The notes: generated by a model from the letters alone, not told the origin. A stretch of 64,000 bases of DNA from Serilophus lunatus (GCA_013399895.1 VXBA01003437.1:2264156-2328155), one strand, 5' to 3'. Counted from the first letter of the stretch, positions 13,385 to 27,700 are shown. Numbers and translations: made by a program.

Positions 13385-16010
13385 CCTCTGCGCAACCTCG
13401 TGATGCCTCCCAGAGCCACCACAGTGACTCTGAGCTGTTACAAAGCAATAAGGAACACTAACGTTACTTCTTACGTGTGCGCGTGCAGATCTGACTGCTA
13501 GTATGAGAAGCAGGTGAGAAAGAGATCTGGGTGCGCAGGACTTCCATTCCCTGGCTCTCCTATCCCTATTCTGCTAAAATCCACACATCAGGGCTTCTGT
13601 TTCTTTTTTTTGTTTGGTTGTTTTTTATGGAGCAAAAGATACACTGGGCAGAAATGACAACTGCTCCACAATGAATGAACGGTGTTTCATTCAGTTCATT
13701 CTGATGAAAATGCACTTCCCAAGATCTTGTGTGAGAACCACAGAGGTGATTTCTGTAGCTGATGAAGACAAAGGACTTTTCCTACCACTCTAATGGCTAG
13801 AGCCAGAACAGGGATTACAAAGCAAAAATAAACTGACAGCTTTAGCCAGAACTCCCTACCCATGAGAAGTTGATGGTGCTTTGAGATAGAGGGGAGACAA
13901 CCCTTTCCAACATTGCTTGTTCGTAAAGGTAGTATTAGCCTTAGCAGTCCGGCTCTTTTGGTTTATTTTGTATTTATGTTGAAATTGAGCCAAAAGCTTG
14001 GGCACTTTAGGATAGGTCACTACAATGACTCAGCTTGGAGATTACTTGCCTCAACCCTAACCACTCCAATAGCCAGCACAGCCTAAGTGTTTATCTGATA
14101 AATGATTAGTAGATGTTTCTTCTATTGCTATACTACCAGCCCACCTACATCTGGAAGGAAAGCCTGTGTAGCTGTTGTGACTGAGCTCCCTCTCCTCATA
14201 ATCATTAGCTGAACATAGCTTGGAGCTTGCTCTTGAGGCCTAAGTCACCCACCATCTGCCCCACAACATATTTCAGAGCTTTCTTGAGGTATAGCATGCT
14301 AGCCCTGCCTGACATGCTACAGTACCCTTGAACTGTCATGGCAGAGGTAGCTGAACACTACAGGCCAGCCAGCATTCCTGGTCAACTTTTCCTCTTTTCA
14401 GTGTAGACTCTTTAAGACCATGCTATAACCAAAATCATAGATGGTAGCCTATATGTGGGCCTCTTTCCGACGTCTGTCAGAAATGAATGGATAAGGAGTA
14501 ATACTGACAGTCCTTAAATGGGAAGGCTGAAACTGCTGGTGAAAATACTTTTAAATTATTTTTATAGAAAAGTTGACTGCTGAGTAAGGAGAGAAAGGGT
14601 ATGAAAATGTGACAATAGGTACGCTTTAAGAGTTTTCTGTTTTGTGATGCCTGGGATAAAATTTTTGGCAATTGAGACTAATAAAAAGAAATACAATTTG
14701 TAGTGCTTTCCTGTATCCCAGCTCGAAGGAATGACCAGGCCATAGTTTCACAAGGATATTTTAGTGCCACAGAAATGTGCACAGTTACTGAATCATGCCT
14801 TCTGCAGAGCTTATCCTTGCTTTGCTTAAATTTGTTTAAAAACAGGTCTAATTGAACTAGTGGAGTCATTGGACACAAAACAGGTGCTCCAGTGTCAATT
14901 GCACCAACTTAGCTCTGTCTTTAAACAGCTTTTGGTAGTCAGTACAGATCTCCAGTCTGCACAGGGCCTTATTAGGAGGGCTCATGCCTTCAGAGGGCAA
15001 TTTGGGTCAGAGCAGTGAGACAGGTATGCTGCCCACAGCAGAGGCATTTACTTCCCTAAGAGATTCCTGAACTGTTGACACAGTTCTTTTTCATGACAGC
15101 TCCTGTCCTACTTTTCAGCAAATGCTGGAGAGCTCATGCCTGCAGTTCTATCTTCCCAGGAACTGCTATCTGAATTTTTTTCAGCTTTCCTTACCCTGAA
15201 CTTACAGCAGTAACTAATTTCACTGCAACAGTGAGGGAGGCTTAGTGCAATTGTTTTTTTCCTCTTTAAAAAGTTGCCTTCTTGTGCCAACTACTCTATC
15301 ATTCAATTGACATAAAGTCTGAAGGTAGCAACTGCTTCCCACTTTCCTGGAAGGATGATTAATCCAATTAGCCTGCAGGGACTGGGCGAGTATGCTAACC
15401 CTATAGTTCCAGCTTTGGAGGTTCCCCCCTGCCTAGGGACTGCAGCAAAGTGGACCCTGTAATAGGGCTCTGGAGGAAGCCGTTTGCACAGAAAGACATG
15501 CCTGCTGTTTCTCAAGATTTCTTTCCCAAAATAAAGCTGGCATTTAAGTTGAGGCAGTGCCAGGTGAGTGCCCATGAGTTGGCGTTGTTGCATCAGCACT
15601 GAGCCTTGCCAAGACTGAAAACCACAGTCAGGATTTTGTACTCAGCATTCAGGAATGTGAAGTGGATGACACTGAAGAAAGAATTTCTGAGCTGTTTTTC
15701 TTGGCTGTTACCACAGGCCTGGATAGTCTGTGGTTGTTGAGAAGATACCCTGGTAGGAGGTAGCATGGGGCTTGTGAGAGGGAAGGGCTTGATAATTTTC
15801 TACTGTGTCAGCCCTGGGGCTGAGGATGGAGAGCCTTGCAAGGAAATGGAACATCACTTCGCCACATTTGTCACTTTTGAAAATACAGAGAGAATTGTGT
15901 TTTCTAGCTCTATTTTTTCAGCTGCTCTTACGCATTTTCCCCCTTCATCTGTATTGGTCTGCTTTTCATGGAGACAATAGAGATGAAATAAATGGTTTTC
16001 CATGTTTATG
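13385..16010 (+). other. SLC39A13: Candidate 3' UTR of SLC39A13
   Basis: Several AATAAA signals follow the stop codon: 13,827-13,832, 14,680-14,685, 15,987-15,992 and 16,390-16,395. The first would give a 3' UTR of about 0.45 kb but has no clear GU-rich element after it. The one at 15,987 is followed within 15-70 bases by a long T/GT-rich tract (about 16,003-16,060), a strong downstream element. The extent is therefore uncertain, and alternative polyadenylation is plausible. Confidence 0.45.
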
Positions 16011-16060
16011 TTGTTGGGTTTTTTGTTTGTTTGTTTGCTTGTTTTGTGGGGGTTTTTTTG
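15987..16060 (+). terminator. Strong candidate poly(A) site (AATAAA plus GT-rich tract)
   Basis: AATAAA at 15,987-15,992 is followed by a TGTTTATGTTGTTGGG-type stretch and GTTTG repeats to about 16,060. This is the textbook arrangement of a vertebrate cleavage site. The nearest upstream plus-strand gene is SLC39A13. Confidence 0.5.
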
Positions 16061-17740
16061 AAGCTACTACTTTTTTTTAGATGAAAAATTCAATTCAAAT
16101 TTCAGTTGAATTACAGAGCCATATCTCTGGTTTAGTCTGGGGAAGTCTGGGCTCTGTCTTGCTCTCAGACTTTCACGATTGAAAAAAAAGATTCTAATCC
16201 AGTTTCTTCTTCCTGCTGCCAAGAAACTGTCATGCAGGAGCAGAGTGATCCAATCATAATTTTTGACTGCTGGTCTGGGTTTGAAAAGCATTACCGAATA
16301 AGTTTCTCCTCTTTCAGGGGAAAGGTTGCTGGTAACTGGCTGTCCAGAGAGTTTTGCAACTATACTTTGTTGTGATCAGTTACTTTTTTAATAAAATAAC
16401 TTCAAGGCCTATCTAATATCAATTGTGAGCTGGTTGCCTGCCATATAGGACAAAGGTGCACTCATCAAACACTGTGTGTAGGAAAGAAAGGACTAAAAAG
16501 AATTTCTCTACTCTTCAAAAACATGGATTCAGTGCATGTATTATCCCATTCTTCATCTGTAAGATTTTCAGCCTGCCACTAATGGTACATGACTCTTGGT
16601 TCTTACCAGAAGTGTTCTGTAAGAAGAAGGAAAACCGTAGCCCAAGAGCTGAAGGCAGGTAGGTGATCAAGAGCATGATTTTACAATCTGTGGACTTTGG
16701 CAGAGATGTCCATTCTGGAATCTCTGTCCCTGGATATACCATGCTGTACTCTTTGGCTGTGCTGGTACTAATTGCAGTAGCACAGAAGGGAGAACATTTG
16801 GTAGGAGTCTCATACACGGGAACTTTCTAAGGGGATGGTCTTGCTGAAGCCTGCGTGTTCTGAAACTGTAGCCTGAGGAGCTGATGTAGGGAGTACAGTG
16901 ACATAGTAGGGTTGCAGATTTAGGAAATGTGAATATTTGGATCTTTCCAGGAAAGAGTTATTACAATTGAAGGGTTTTTTCATGTTATCTAGAGCAGTGA
17001 TTGTATTTGAAAACTGTTTTTCATTCTTCATGTGAAGACTTAATTTAGTTGGTATGTGTAAGAAAATTCTTTTGACAGCAGCCCTTTCAATTTGTCTGCC
17101 TTGAAGGCAGTAATGTGCAGCTGCATGGATGGTAATCCCATCTGTCCAGTGCAAACTGCAGAAGAGGATCATGCTGAAATGTGGTTAAAACAAGCTTTAG
17201 CTGTGGCTGCAGCATGTTGCCACCAGGCACAGTGCTCTGGGGTGCTAAGCAGTACTCTGTTCTGGCCAGCGTTGTGGGAGAAGTGCTGGGAAGTGTGTTT
17301 AGCCTGTGCTCGCTGTGGATGTGAGACCAAAAAGTGATGAGGGTGGGGGAAAGGATCTGAATCTCCTACAGTTAAACAGTTGCTGCTGGGAAACAATTTA
17401 AACTACATTTAACAGACAAAACTGAGGCTTTCAAAACTGGGCAATAAACACTAGATCATTTGATTTGGAAGCCAAAATTGACAGGACAATGGCCTAAAAA
17501 CTGGCTTTGGGGCCTGATGGATAGTGCTGGAGCTGGAGGAGCAAGTCCCATACACCAAGCGGGATCAGAAGGGATTTTGTGGAAATGCTGCATTTAACTA
17601 ACGGCTTAGGTTTAGCCTGCTTCTCCTTGCATAAAATAGGTTGACATTTTTCAGCTTTCCAGGCTTTATTTTCCATTAACTGGTAATGAGGGGTTGAAGA
17701 GGAATCAGTCCAAACGTCAACAACTGCTACTGGGGCTAGT
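16061..17740. other. Intergenic stretch between SLC39A13 and the TMEM178B-like gene
   Basis: About 1.7 kb without recognisable genes. A further AATAAA at 16,390-16,395 is present. Open frames on both strands have no recognisable protein similarity. GC content rises sharply from about 17,740 into the next gene's CpG island. Confidence 0.5.
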
Positions 17741-18760
17741 GATCTTTCTCGTCGATGTCTGAAAAACCGCCGGTTCCAGCGGCCCCTCGGTGTGAGCGGA
17801 GCTGATCTCTGCCCTTCTGCCCGCCGGGCAGGGCACCTAGCTGGGCCAGAGGAGGCCGCGGAAAGGGTCGAGGGCCCCGACCACCCTTTCCCTCGGTCAT
17901 CCATCCTCTGGTAGCTGCCGGCGGCCACCCCCGCACCGCGGCCAGCCCGCACCGCCTCGGGGCGGGACACGGGCCCCGCCAAGGGAGGGGCCCTCGGTCC
18001 GCGGAGCAGGAGCCCGGCGCTGGGGCGGGGGGCGGCGTTCGGGCGTCCCCCGAGCCCGAGCCCGGGCCCGGAGCGGCCCGGGGTGATGCGCGGGCACCGC
18101 ATCGAGCTCCGCGCGGCGNNNNNNNNNNNNNNNNNNNNNNNNNNNNNNNNNNNNNNNNNNNNNNNNNNNNNNNNNNNNNNNNNNNNNNNNNNNNNNNNNN
18201 NNNNNNNNNNNNNNNGCTCGCACCTGCCGCTGCGCGCCCGGCCCCCGCGGGCTCTCCTGCCCGGGCGGCCCCCGGCCCCCGCTCCGGCCGCCGCCGCTTC
18301 CGCCGCGCTGGACTCGCACTGCGGCCGCCGCTTCAACTCCACCGTCTCGGGGCTCTGGAGGCGCTGCCACCGCGCGGGCTACGAGCCGGACAGCGAGGAG
18401 CTCATCCGGAAAGGTGCGGGGGCGGGGGGCGGGGGCGGCCCCGCTGCTGTCCGTGGTGCTGAGCGCGGCTGCCGGCGCGACCCGCCGGGGCTCCGCGGCT
18501 GCCGCTGCTGGGGCGAGGACGGGCCGGCGGGAGAGCGCGGATGGAGCCCCGAGGAGCCCCGTGGCTCCAGATGTTCCCGGGCGTGCAGGAGGCGGCGAGC
18601 GTGGCCCTGGCCCCATCCCGGGGTGCAGTGAGCCTCCTTCTCCGCTTAAAATGCTGCAGTGCTGGGTGGGACCACGGCCTCGGAGAGCCCCTTCGGTGGC
18701 TCAGTGCGGGGCCTGACTCTCGAGCGTGGTCTCGGTGGGCATCCTCCTGATCCTGGCACT
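17740..18760. promoter_or_regulatory. CpG island over the 5' end of the TMEM178B-like gene
   Basis: Base composition changes abruptly to very GC-rich, CpG-dense DNA with runs of GGCGGG and CCGCCG. It spans the assembly gap and first coding exon and fades after about 18,750. This is the expected promoter of the plus-strand gene beginning here. Long minus-strand open frames in this block are side effects of the GC-rich composition. Confidence 0.8.
18119..18215. other. Assembly gap (97 N)
   Basis: A run of Ns lies inside the GC-rich first exon of the TMEM178B-like gene. It hides the start codon or the first transmembrane segment. The true missing length is probably more than 97 bases (see findings). 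Confidence 1.
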
Positions 18761-21700
18761 TTCTCCCTATTGAGTGCTGAGGAATGGGCAGTATTATTTA
18801 CAGAGCTGTGATTTTTGCAGCAAGGTGAAAGGAACCTGTTGTTCCGGTTCTAGCGTGGGGGAGTTCTCATTGCTGCAGTAGATTGCCAGGCTTTCATGGT
18901 GACAGATGCCACTCAGGACCCCCAGGGTGATGGAAGAGAAAGCCGTGGATCTTCTACTATTGTGGCACATGGTACGAAGCCAAGCAGGCCGCAAAGTATG
19001 AATAGAATTCCTGCATTCACTAGTGGGAATAATGCAGCGGGCTGACCCCTGAAGTCGATCGGTTGGGTATGGTTAATGATCAATAACAGGTCTTACTGTT
19101 CCAGCAGGTACGTATTAGCACAGAGAGAGCAGGAGGTGGGGGAAGTGCGTCCATTGAGGCACAAAATGGAAATGCTATCTTAAGAAAACGAGAGCAGTTC
19201 TTTGCTTGGCTTCCAACTGTGACACCAGTCCTGCACAGCAGAGGTTGGATAGACTGGCACTGTGAATCTCAGCTCGTCTTTGTGCCTTCTTTCCAGTGCA
19301 CAGCAGTGACTCTTACTTCTAGAAACTCTAGTGCTGTGTGCTTAGCTTCTTTCTTTATTTAATCTCCTAGGATCCTTTTTGTACATTTTCATTTTTATTT
19401 CCATGTTTAATTCCTTTCACTAAAAGGGAGCTCATTAATTTCTTTCTATTAATTGTGGCTGTCATGTAAATTATTTATCTATTGTTTTGCCTCACATCAA
19501 GCAAAATGCTTTCAGCTCCCATTGAGACTAGCTAAGATGGGGGAAAGGGATGGGAAGGACACGAGTTTCATTCTCAATATTTCTGTTTCTGAGGTATTTT
19601 TCCAACACTACAAGTAAGACAGAGGCTAGAGTCGGCATTCTACATGCATGAAGGCATTACAGGGTGGTGAATGATCTTCCTCAGAGTCTGATGGCTAAAA
19701 CTGTAGTGACTCTAAATCCAAAAGGTTTTCTTCTTTATTTCTTTTTTTCCCCAGCTGTTCTAAAAAAAGACCTTGCCTTTCCCTGCAAGCATTGCTTCCC
19801 TCATGTTCTTTGCTTATTAGGCCTGCAGTTGCTACTGTAAAGATTTATGTGTCATCTTAGAGAGGGAAATTATTAATAATAGTTCTTGTAGAATCAGATC
19901 TTTAAATAGATATGACTCTCTTATCCCTTCCCCTGACCTTCTTTACTAGTAGCCTTTCCTTGTTCCTGCTGTGTCTGTCTTTTCTCTGACAACTATGATT
20001 AAGCAGCCTTTTCCAACTGATGGTCAGGTGTGGCTGCATCTGAGCTGCTCTCTCAAGCATGATACTAGATCTGGGGATTCCAGAAATTAAAAACAGGTGG
20101 TTTTTTTTCCCCTGGTGTGAGATGAAGATCACAACTGGGCACCTCTGAAAGTCCCACTTCCTCCTCAATTTGTGCTAAGTTTTCAGCTAGCTCTTTGGTG
20201 ATGTGTGATACCTTCCTATATTCCTAGTATTCCTTAATTCTATAGATTTTGATAGGCTTTTAGTAACAGATGAGTAATTCTTTTTTTTTTTTGCTGTGGT
20301 AATTTTTGTTTGGATTTATACTCTCCATTTTTCTAGTCTCTCTAGAAAAAGATTTCTTTCCTTTCTGTGTCATTCTTGAATTCTGAATAAATTACTAACT
20401 CCATAAATACCCTTATCTATTTAGATAACTGCATGGATTTCTAGTTATGTATCTATCTACTGCTATTAATACAAAGCAGTTCTGTGGGAACTTTCATACT
20501 TGAGCATTGTAGCTAATGATGCGTATGCATGCATCCATTTGTATATCTAAAATAGATATTAAAAAGTAAAATATATGTACTTTGTATATTTAAAGGGAAA
20601 AACCAGCAGTCAAAAAATGTAACCCCAAACTGAGAGGTGGGAAATGTCTAAACATAAGATGGGAATGATGTCTGGGATTTTTCTTAAAATCCAAAATCCT
20701 TCTTTTGAAACGGAAAAAATATCTAGTTTCATTTTAAAAATGCAATTAAGAAGACAAAAGGAAGAAATAATGTGCAGACCACGTGGGGAAAATTGAGATT
20801 AGCAATCAGTAAGTCACAGCAGCCAAAGAACTGAACTCGGTGGAGAAAATGAGGGGATCTCTGTGGATGTGAGGAGGGACTCTGTGAGTATAAGAACTTG
20901 AGCAATATACATCTTGTAGAGCTTGTGCTATATGGATTACAATTGGATAACTGATGTTACAACAAAAGCCTTCTGCATAGGTTATTCTTAAGTAGTGAGG
21001 CCCTGCAGGGATTTATTATATCCTGTTTAAGGTTCTTCTCCACTTATTAGTAGAGTAGAAAAGTGCTGCTTACAAAATGGTGACAGTAGAAAATGATTCA
21101 CTGGGAAAGATCCATACTTTGGATAACTTGGTGGGTTCATTTGGGCAACATGCTAAACACTAAATTGAAGGAATTAAGAAAAGGTTTGTGACTGTTAATA
21201 AACTGAGGATTTTTTTTTCTTTTCAAACTTGCTCTGAAAAGTCTTTGGAGTGGGACTGGTACACCTCACATAGACTGGGCAGAAAAGGCTTCTTAGTACC
21301 ATGATGTAGCTGAGAAAGTGAGTAGAACCACTTGGTGTTTAAGCAGAGAAGCAAAACAGTATGTGGCAGTAATGAAGCCCTTGAGAGAAAACTGCTCAGT
21401 CCTGGTGTCTGTATTTCCCATTCTTTCTGACTGATGATAAAATGGAAGAATTACAGGATTGACTGTGAGGTCTGTAGAGGATCTACTATAGTAACATGGT
21501 TAATAAACTCCACCTGTAGGTCATGGTCCTTAGTAAGTATGACCTGTCAGGAAGTGTGATCTTACTGGCTGAATATTGTGGTGTTTTAAAGAAAAGTTGA
21601 TTTATTTGATCTTGTTGCCCTTGGGTGATAATGTGGACAGAGTGAACCTATAGCTGTGATGCTCCCCACAGTCCTGGGCAGAAGTGGTAGGAATACTCCA

Positions 21701-24700
21701 GGAAGCTTCAGTGACTACTTGGTCCTAGTGCATGAGAAAGGGAAGGGCCAGACAAGTTAATTGTTAGCTGCCCATGGCTGCTCATGGTTAGGAGAGGGTC
21801 TCTCCTAGCTGTCTGAGAGCCAAACTGCTCTAAGATAGGATGGGCAGAAGTGAAAACGAGAACCCGTCCATTTTGTCCTTGTAACTGACACATAGGCGGT
21901 GCAGAGAGAAAAACTCACATGTTTCAAAGTTGGAGAGAGACAAAAACTAAACGCAGAGAAAGTCAGGGTGCGCTGGGGCCAGGGTTACAAACGGAATGTA
22001 TCACAGCAGGCGTGGGTCTGTGTTTCCAGGTTTCTTGTCGCTTCAGAACAAGAGGCTTGTGCCTTGCCTGGCTATCTGGCTATGCTAGTCAGCATGCTCT
22101 GATCTTTCCAGCCTTCGTATTCATTCTGGAGAAAGGACTTGTCCAGAGACACTCAGGTACTGTTCTAAGGGCTGTGTGAGTTCCAAGGGTTGTGGGAGGG
22201 GAACCTGTCTGCAGTTGCAATCCTGAGGGGTAAAAAAAAAACCACATTGAGGACAAGAAACAATGGTGGCCGTGAGAAGGCACAGGCGTGTAGTTTGGCA
22301 ATGCTGAATGGAGCTCATATTTATTTTTTAACCAAGAAAATTGCACATGCAGTGTGATTTTTCACAGCGTTTTTTTAAGGCCCCTTAGAAATGCTTGGAT
22401 CAGGCTGTCTGTCTAACCTTTTTCTTGTATGTGCATTGTGGTAAGCTAATGACATGAGCACCTGCCCCCTTTTGTCATGTATTCTTAGTTTACTCGTGTG
22501 CCAAAAAAGACAATGCTCACTTACATGTTGTTCACCACATGACTCTGTTCTATTCAAGCCCTTGCCTAAAGGCAAAGTTTTTAATTTTGACAGGCTTTCT
22601 TGTGGTGCTTCTCGGAGGGAATCACTTTTCTAGCAGGTTTCTGAAATGGAGGGCAGGATGCTGTCCCTATTTAGACTGTGATTAAAGGTATGTAATACAA
22701 GGCTTGGGTCAAAGGACTTATTGGAGTACCTTTGACTTCACAATAGCTTTGAGACTGCAGACCTGATTTTGATTTTTACTTTTTCTTTTTTTCTTGAATA
22801 CTTAGAGAACAATGTGTTATATGACTTTAAATGCGGCCCTGTGGAATACCTGGCCATATTTGAGTGCATGACATCTCTGCAAATGAGACCTAGAGATTCA
22901 CTCAGAAAATGGGAAACATGAACTAGTGACTGCAGATGCAAAATCTGACTACTGAAGATTGCCTGGGTGCATGTTACAGTTTTCTGGGAGAAAGTGGGTA
23001 GGTATTCAGCTGAGAGACTCGCCTTACTGCTTCCCCAATCCCCTGACTCTCTTGCCTGGCTATTTCAGCTTTTCTGGCAGATCTACAGAGAGAGGCCTCC
23101 CTTGTTTTGCCTGTGGTGGCTCATAGCAGAGTAGGTCCAGTCTGTGCTTTCGGGGAAATGGGAATCTCTTTGGATAAATGGCTTGTGCTGGTGTAGTCCA
23201 AAGGTTGTCACAAAGCCCATGGATGAGAGGTCAGTGCTGAGCAAAAGCTCTAACATTTGTGAACTCCTGAGCTCTTTGTTTTGCAAACTTGCTGTTTTAG
23301 TGTAATTGTATGTGTTGCCTACCCAAAATTAGCACTTTGAATTATGGGGAAGGAGGGATTAGGAGTACAGTTTTTAAACCAGAGGCAGAATGAATTGATA
23401 TTTAAAAACTTCTGGATAACCAGATTTGTATAGGAAGGTGGAGAGGTTTTAGTTTGGAATTATACATAGCAGATATTTTTCTCAGTGATGTTTTAGCTGA
23501 GGAGTCAGTAGCTTTGATCATAAGGGATGTATGTCTCTTCTCTTTGCTGTTTCTTTAATGAGCTATAAAAATAGTAATCCTTGCCCATATAAAAAAATAC
23601 TGCTTCATATATACTCCTTTTATAATCAGAATATTTAAATACATAGATCATACTTTTAATGAATCCAGTGCCCTGTAATCTAAAAATCTGATGTCATTAG
23701 TTTGTTCCATATACATATTTCTCTACAACACATGTAAATCATGTCAATATTGAAATTGAATTCAGTCAGCAGTTAGAGGTGAAATTTAATCAGATACTGT
23801 TATGTGCTGTATATGGCCTGAGTTCTTCACTCAGATGTCTACAGCCTTTGTAAATGAGCTATCAATTGTCACTGGGCTGTCTTGCCGATCATTTGCTCAG
23901 GTGACAGACTTGTCCTGAGATAAGTGCAAAGAGAGAGCCCTGCTCCACAGGGTGAGGGGGAATGGCTGAGGGTGAAGGGCAGCAACTCTGTGTGTTGTGT
24001 CTCGCTGCCATTGCTCTGTGGTGTCAGGGAAGTGTCAGGGAGCCACGGCAGGGGAAGGGCATGGTGGAAAGCACATCTGAGGATGGGGACCCACTTGAAA
24101 TGGAGGGAAATTCAGATCACATTTCTGTTCCTGGCCTGAAGGTGGGAATTGGCTGGGCCTCTTGTATACAACTCCTAATCTCATGAAACGGAGGCTTCCT
24201 CTTTGCAGGCCCTTGCAGAAACCGGGTCAGTACAGTCCCAGTGAACATTGTTAGAGAACAAAATCACACTTCTTGTTCTGCAGGAGCCTCACAAAGCCCA
24301 TTTCTTCTCCTGGGTTTTCTAGTGTCTTTTACAAAGCTGATCACTGAGTCTGCAGCTCCCTGCTAGTGATTGTTCACCAGCTTAATTAGATCACTGGCCA
24401 GTTCATTGTTTTGAATTGTTCTTCTGCCCCAACGTTTAAATAGTAGTAATGACCTTGTAGATATTGTTTCAGGAGAGCTTTTTGTACTATTCAGCTCCTT
24501 CACTTTTCTGGCTGCTCTCTTCTGCCTAACCATACATTTTTATTCCCTCCCATTTTCCAAACTAAAAATCCATTTCAGGAAGAGCTTGCTTGTAGGTTCA
24601 CATTTACATCTGGGGTACACTGTAAGCTATAATGGAAACCTGGTACTATTGTACATCAAAAGTAAAGCAAAGACTCAATGACTATTGGAGTGAATTCAAA

Positions 24701-27700
24701 AGATTCTCCTATGCACTTCGCCTCCCAGCATTCATCCGAAATTCTCAAAGTGGCTCAACTCTGTCTTGGTGACAAAACAGTGCTGTTGGTACTTGGCCGT
24801 GTTCTTGTCCCCTCAGACATCTCATAGCAGTTCCTCTAGGAAGCTTCTGAAGATGTTTTTGATGACTGTCCTTAATGCTTACCTTCAGCTGTTGCTTCCT
24901 GGAGCTTGCCTGGATCAGCACCCAGCAACCTGTGTGCTAGTGTTTCTTTGTAGCAAGGTTCCCTCCCCTCCTAATCCCAAATCCTTTGAAGTGAACCGCT
25001 CTTTTTTGGTTACATTTGCTTTGTTACTCAACTAAAGCTTCCGCTGTGTGAGCTCTGCTGGGCCAGCCAACTCAGTAGCAAGCACAAGATACAGGGCTTC
25101 CTTCCATGCTGTTTCACACTGGTGTTTCTTTTACAGGAGTTATTCAGCGCTGCACTGCTGTAAAGTACCACTACACCTCCAGCTCTCTGCCTCGCAACTT
25201 ACCTGTCAACATCACAAACACCATCCGGCAGGACGAGTGGCACGCGCTCCGTGAGTCACCCAAAGCAGTGTGCAAGGCTTGGGTTACTTAATGCCTTAAT
25301 GCAATGCCAAGTGAGAGCTCTGGATCACTTAGCTGTCCCTGGGCTCTAAGCATATACATAGTTATTAGCGAGGAAGGACAAGCAGCCAATAGTATAATTG
25401 GAAGGGGACATGGTGTCTGAAGAGGCTTAAAGCTGTAAATTCAGGAATACAGGCATATGTGTAGTATGTTGCAATGTGTAGTCATAATCTGGATCTGGGG
25501 ATAGAGAGTTCCAAGCTGGCTTAGAGCAAAGGTGCTTCACCACTGTATAAACCTTGCAATTTTTTTTGTGCACACCAGCGACCTGGTGCAGTCCACTGGT
25601 GACCAGCTGTTCTAGGAAATATCTCTGTTTGTTTTTGCAATTTCTTATTACCAGCAGCTGGCCCACAAGCTGCCTTATGCCCAAGTCCTTCCCACACAGA
25701 TAACTGACCTGTAGCCTGTGACTGAGAAAGATTTAATCAGTTTTTTCTACTCCTGTTTTTTCTATGTTTGTTTTCTTTTTCTGTTGCCTCACGTAATCCA
25801 ACCTATCCCCTGCCATGTGAGAGTCAGTGCCAGGGAAATCCTCTCTCAGCTAGAGACTGAACTAGGAAGAGACAAGAACTGGAATTTTACTATGGATGAC
25901 AAAATGCTCTACATGTCACTGGTACCCAGGCTTTTTTTTTCAGAGCTTGTTACTGGAGTTGTTTCCATAATGCTGTATGGATCTGCTGTCTGCTTCTGTT
26001 CTCCCACTACTCCTCTTTTCATTTCACACTATCTGCCCTCCTTGTGCTAGTCCTTCAGTTCTCTTCAGTGTCCCCTCTCACTTCTTTTGTTTCTATTTTC
26101 AGCAAACACTAGTCCAGCATTCTCTATCCCAAAGAAAGACACCATACCAAAATAAAAAAAAGAAGCCCTTGCAGTACTAACATAGTGCTGAGTTCGTAAT
26201 ACACCCTTTCTGTCCTGTTTTGGGGAGCATTTGGCCAGTATTCTTGATCAGGACAGAAATGCCCAGCAGAATGGAGTAAAGTTATCTGGATTCTCTTAGT
26301 TTCAGTGTAATGGGCAATCCATCTACCTGAAAGATGCTACAGGGAGTCCATGGGTGAAGTATGAACTTTAGAACCAGTAAATCTACATCTGCCCTGGCTG
26401 TCCTGTCTAGGTGCTGCCATCTTCATGACTTCTTTCCTGCTTTTCTTCTTTCTTCAGATCTGCGGAGGATGACAGCTGGCTTCATTGGCATGGCAGTCTC
26501 CATCATCCTGTTTGGGTGGATCATTGGTGTGCTGGGCTGCTGCAAACAGCAGGAGCTTATGCAGTATGTGGCTGGGCTGCTCTTCCTAATGGGAGGTAAG
26601 AACCTTTTGCTTCTGCTCCTCGTCACCACATTTGGTGTTGCTGGCTTGTAAAGTCAGCCCATAGCAGCCACATGAAGCAGCTTTAGTGCAGCAAACCATC
26701 AGCACAGTGCAGTTACCACTTCCAGCACTGGGGAGGACCTGGGATTGCATGGGTATTTGCCTGTTTCTGAGTAGACTCCAATGTATGTATATGAGCCTTC
26801 TGCTCTAAAGAGCTGATGTGTAGCCACAGGGACCGTGTGCGCAATGAGCACACTCCTCTTTCAAGCTCCAAATGTGCAGCCTGTGGCTCTTGTCAGACAG
26901 CTCAGCTCAGTTTTCTCTAGGGAAGCGTAACAAGGAAACAAACAATTTTATGTAGAGCACCTTTCTGATACTCAAAGATAAAGTGTAATGATGAAGTCTA
27001 AACCCAGCCAAGCCTGCTGGAAGAACATTGGCCCAGGGATAAGGACTTGTGCTTGCCAGGGTAGGTTACACCTGTTTGTCCTGGCTGGGATCAAACTTTC
27101 TGCTAGGCCAGAGGTTTTTCTGAACTTTGATTGTTCAGCTCAAAAATGGTCAGTATTTCATCTTGATTTGAAAGAGGCATAGTAGCAACAACAAATGTCC
27201 CAAAAGAGTGGCTACTGAGGTGCTCCAAGGATGGGAGACTTTTAAATTGCAAGCAGTAAATATGCAATTTTCAAGTAAGAAAAATTGCAAATTACCCAAA
27301 AACCAGAGCTGCTACCCTAGAGTCCAGTATCAGCATATATAATGGCTGCAAGTGAGGAACTTGATGGTTGCAGCATCTCTATCACCTAAACGAGTAGGTG
27401 TGACACTGGTTTGGTGCTGTTCTTGGGGTGGGGTGTGTGGGGAAACTTCCCTTGCCATAAAGAGGCCTTCTCAAGGGGTGTTTTCGAGAAGCTGCACAAA
27501 AAACCCACCCTGCTGACATGGTGTGATGGTGGAAATGCAGGAAGTTAGGCTTGTGCTGTCTTTGATCATCTTATGTGCTGCTTAAGTGCAGTTTCCTTTG
27601 GGAACATTTTAATTTCTTTATCATACAGCAGTGAGTGTAAAGTATTATAAGTGGAACGGGTCGACTTAAGTCTCAAACAGGGACACCTTCAAGTGCTTCT

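Noticed and set aside
17494..18616. Two long minus-strand open frames (282 and 239 codons) across the CpG island
   Set aside because: They run through the N gap, are proline, alanine, arginine and glycine rich, overlap the real plus-strand exon, and have no recognisable domain. GC-rich DNA lacks stop codons by chance.
25718..26050. 110-codon open frame between exons 2 and 3 of the TMEM178B-like gene
   Set aside because: The flanking exons join in phase without it, and its translation has no family features; it is intronic.
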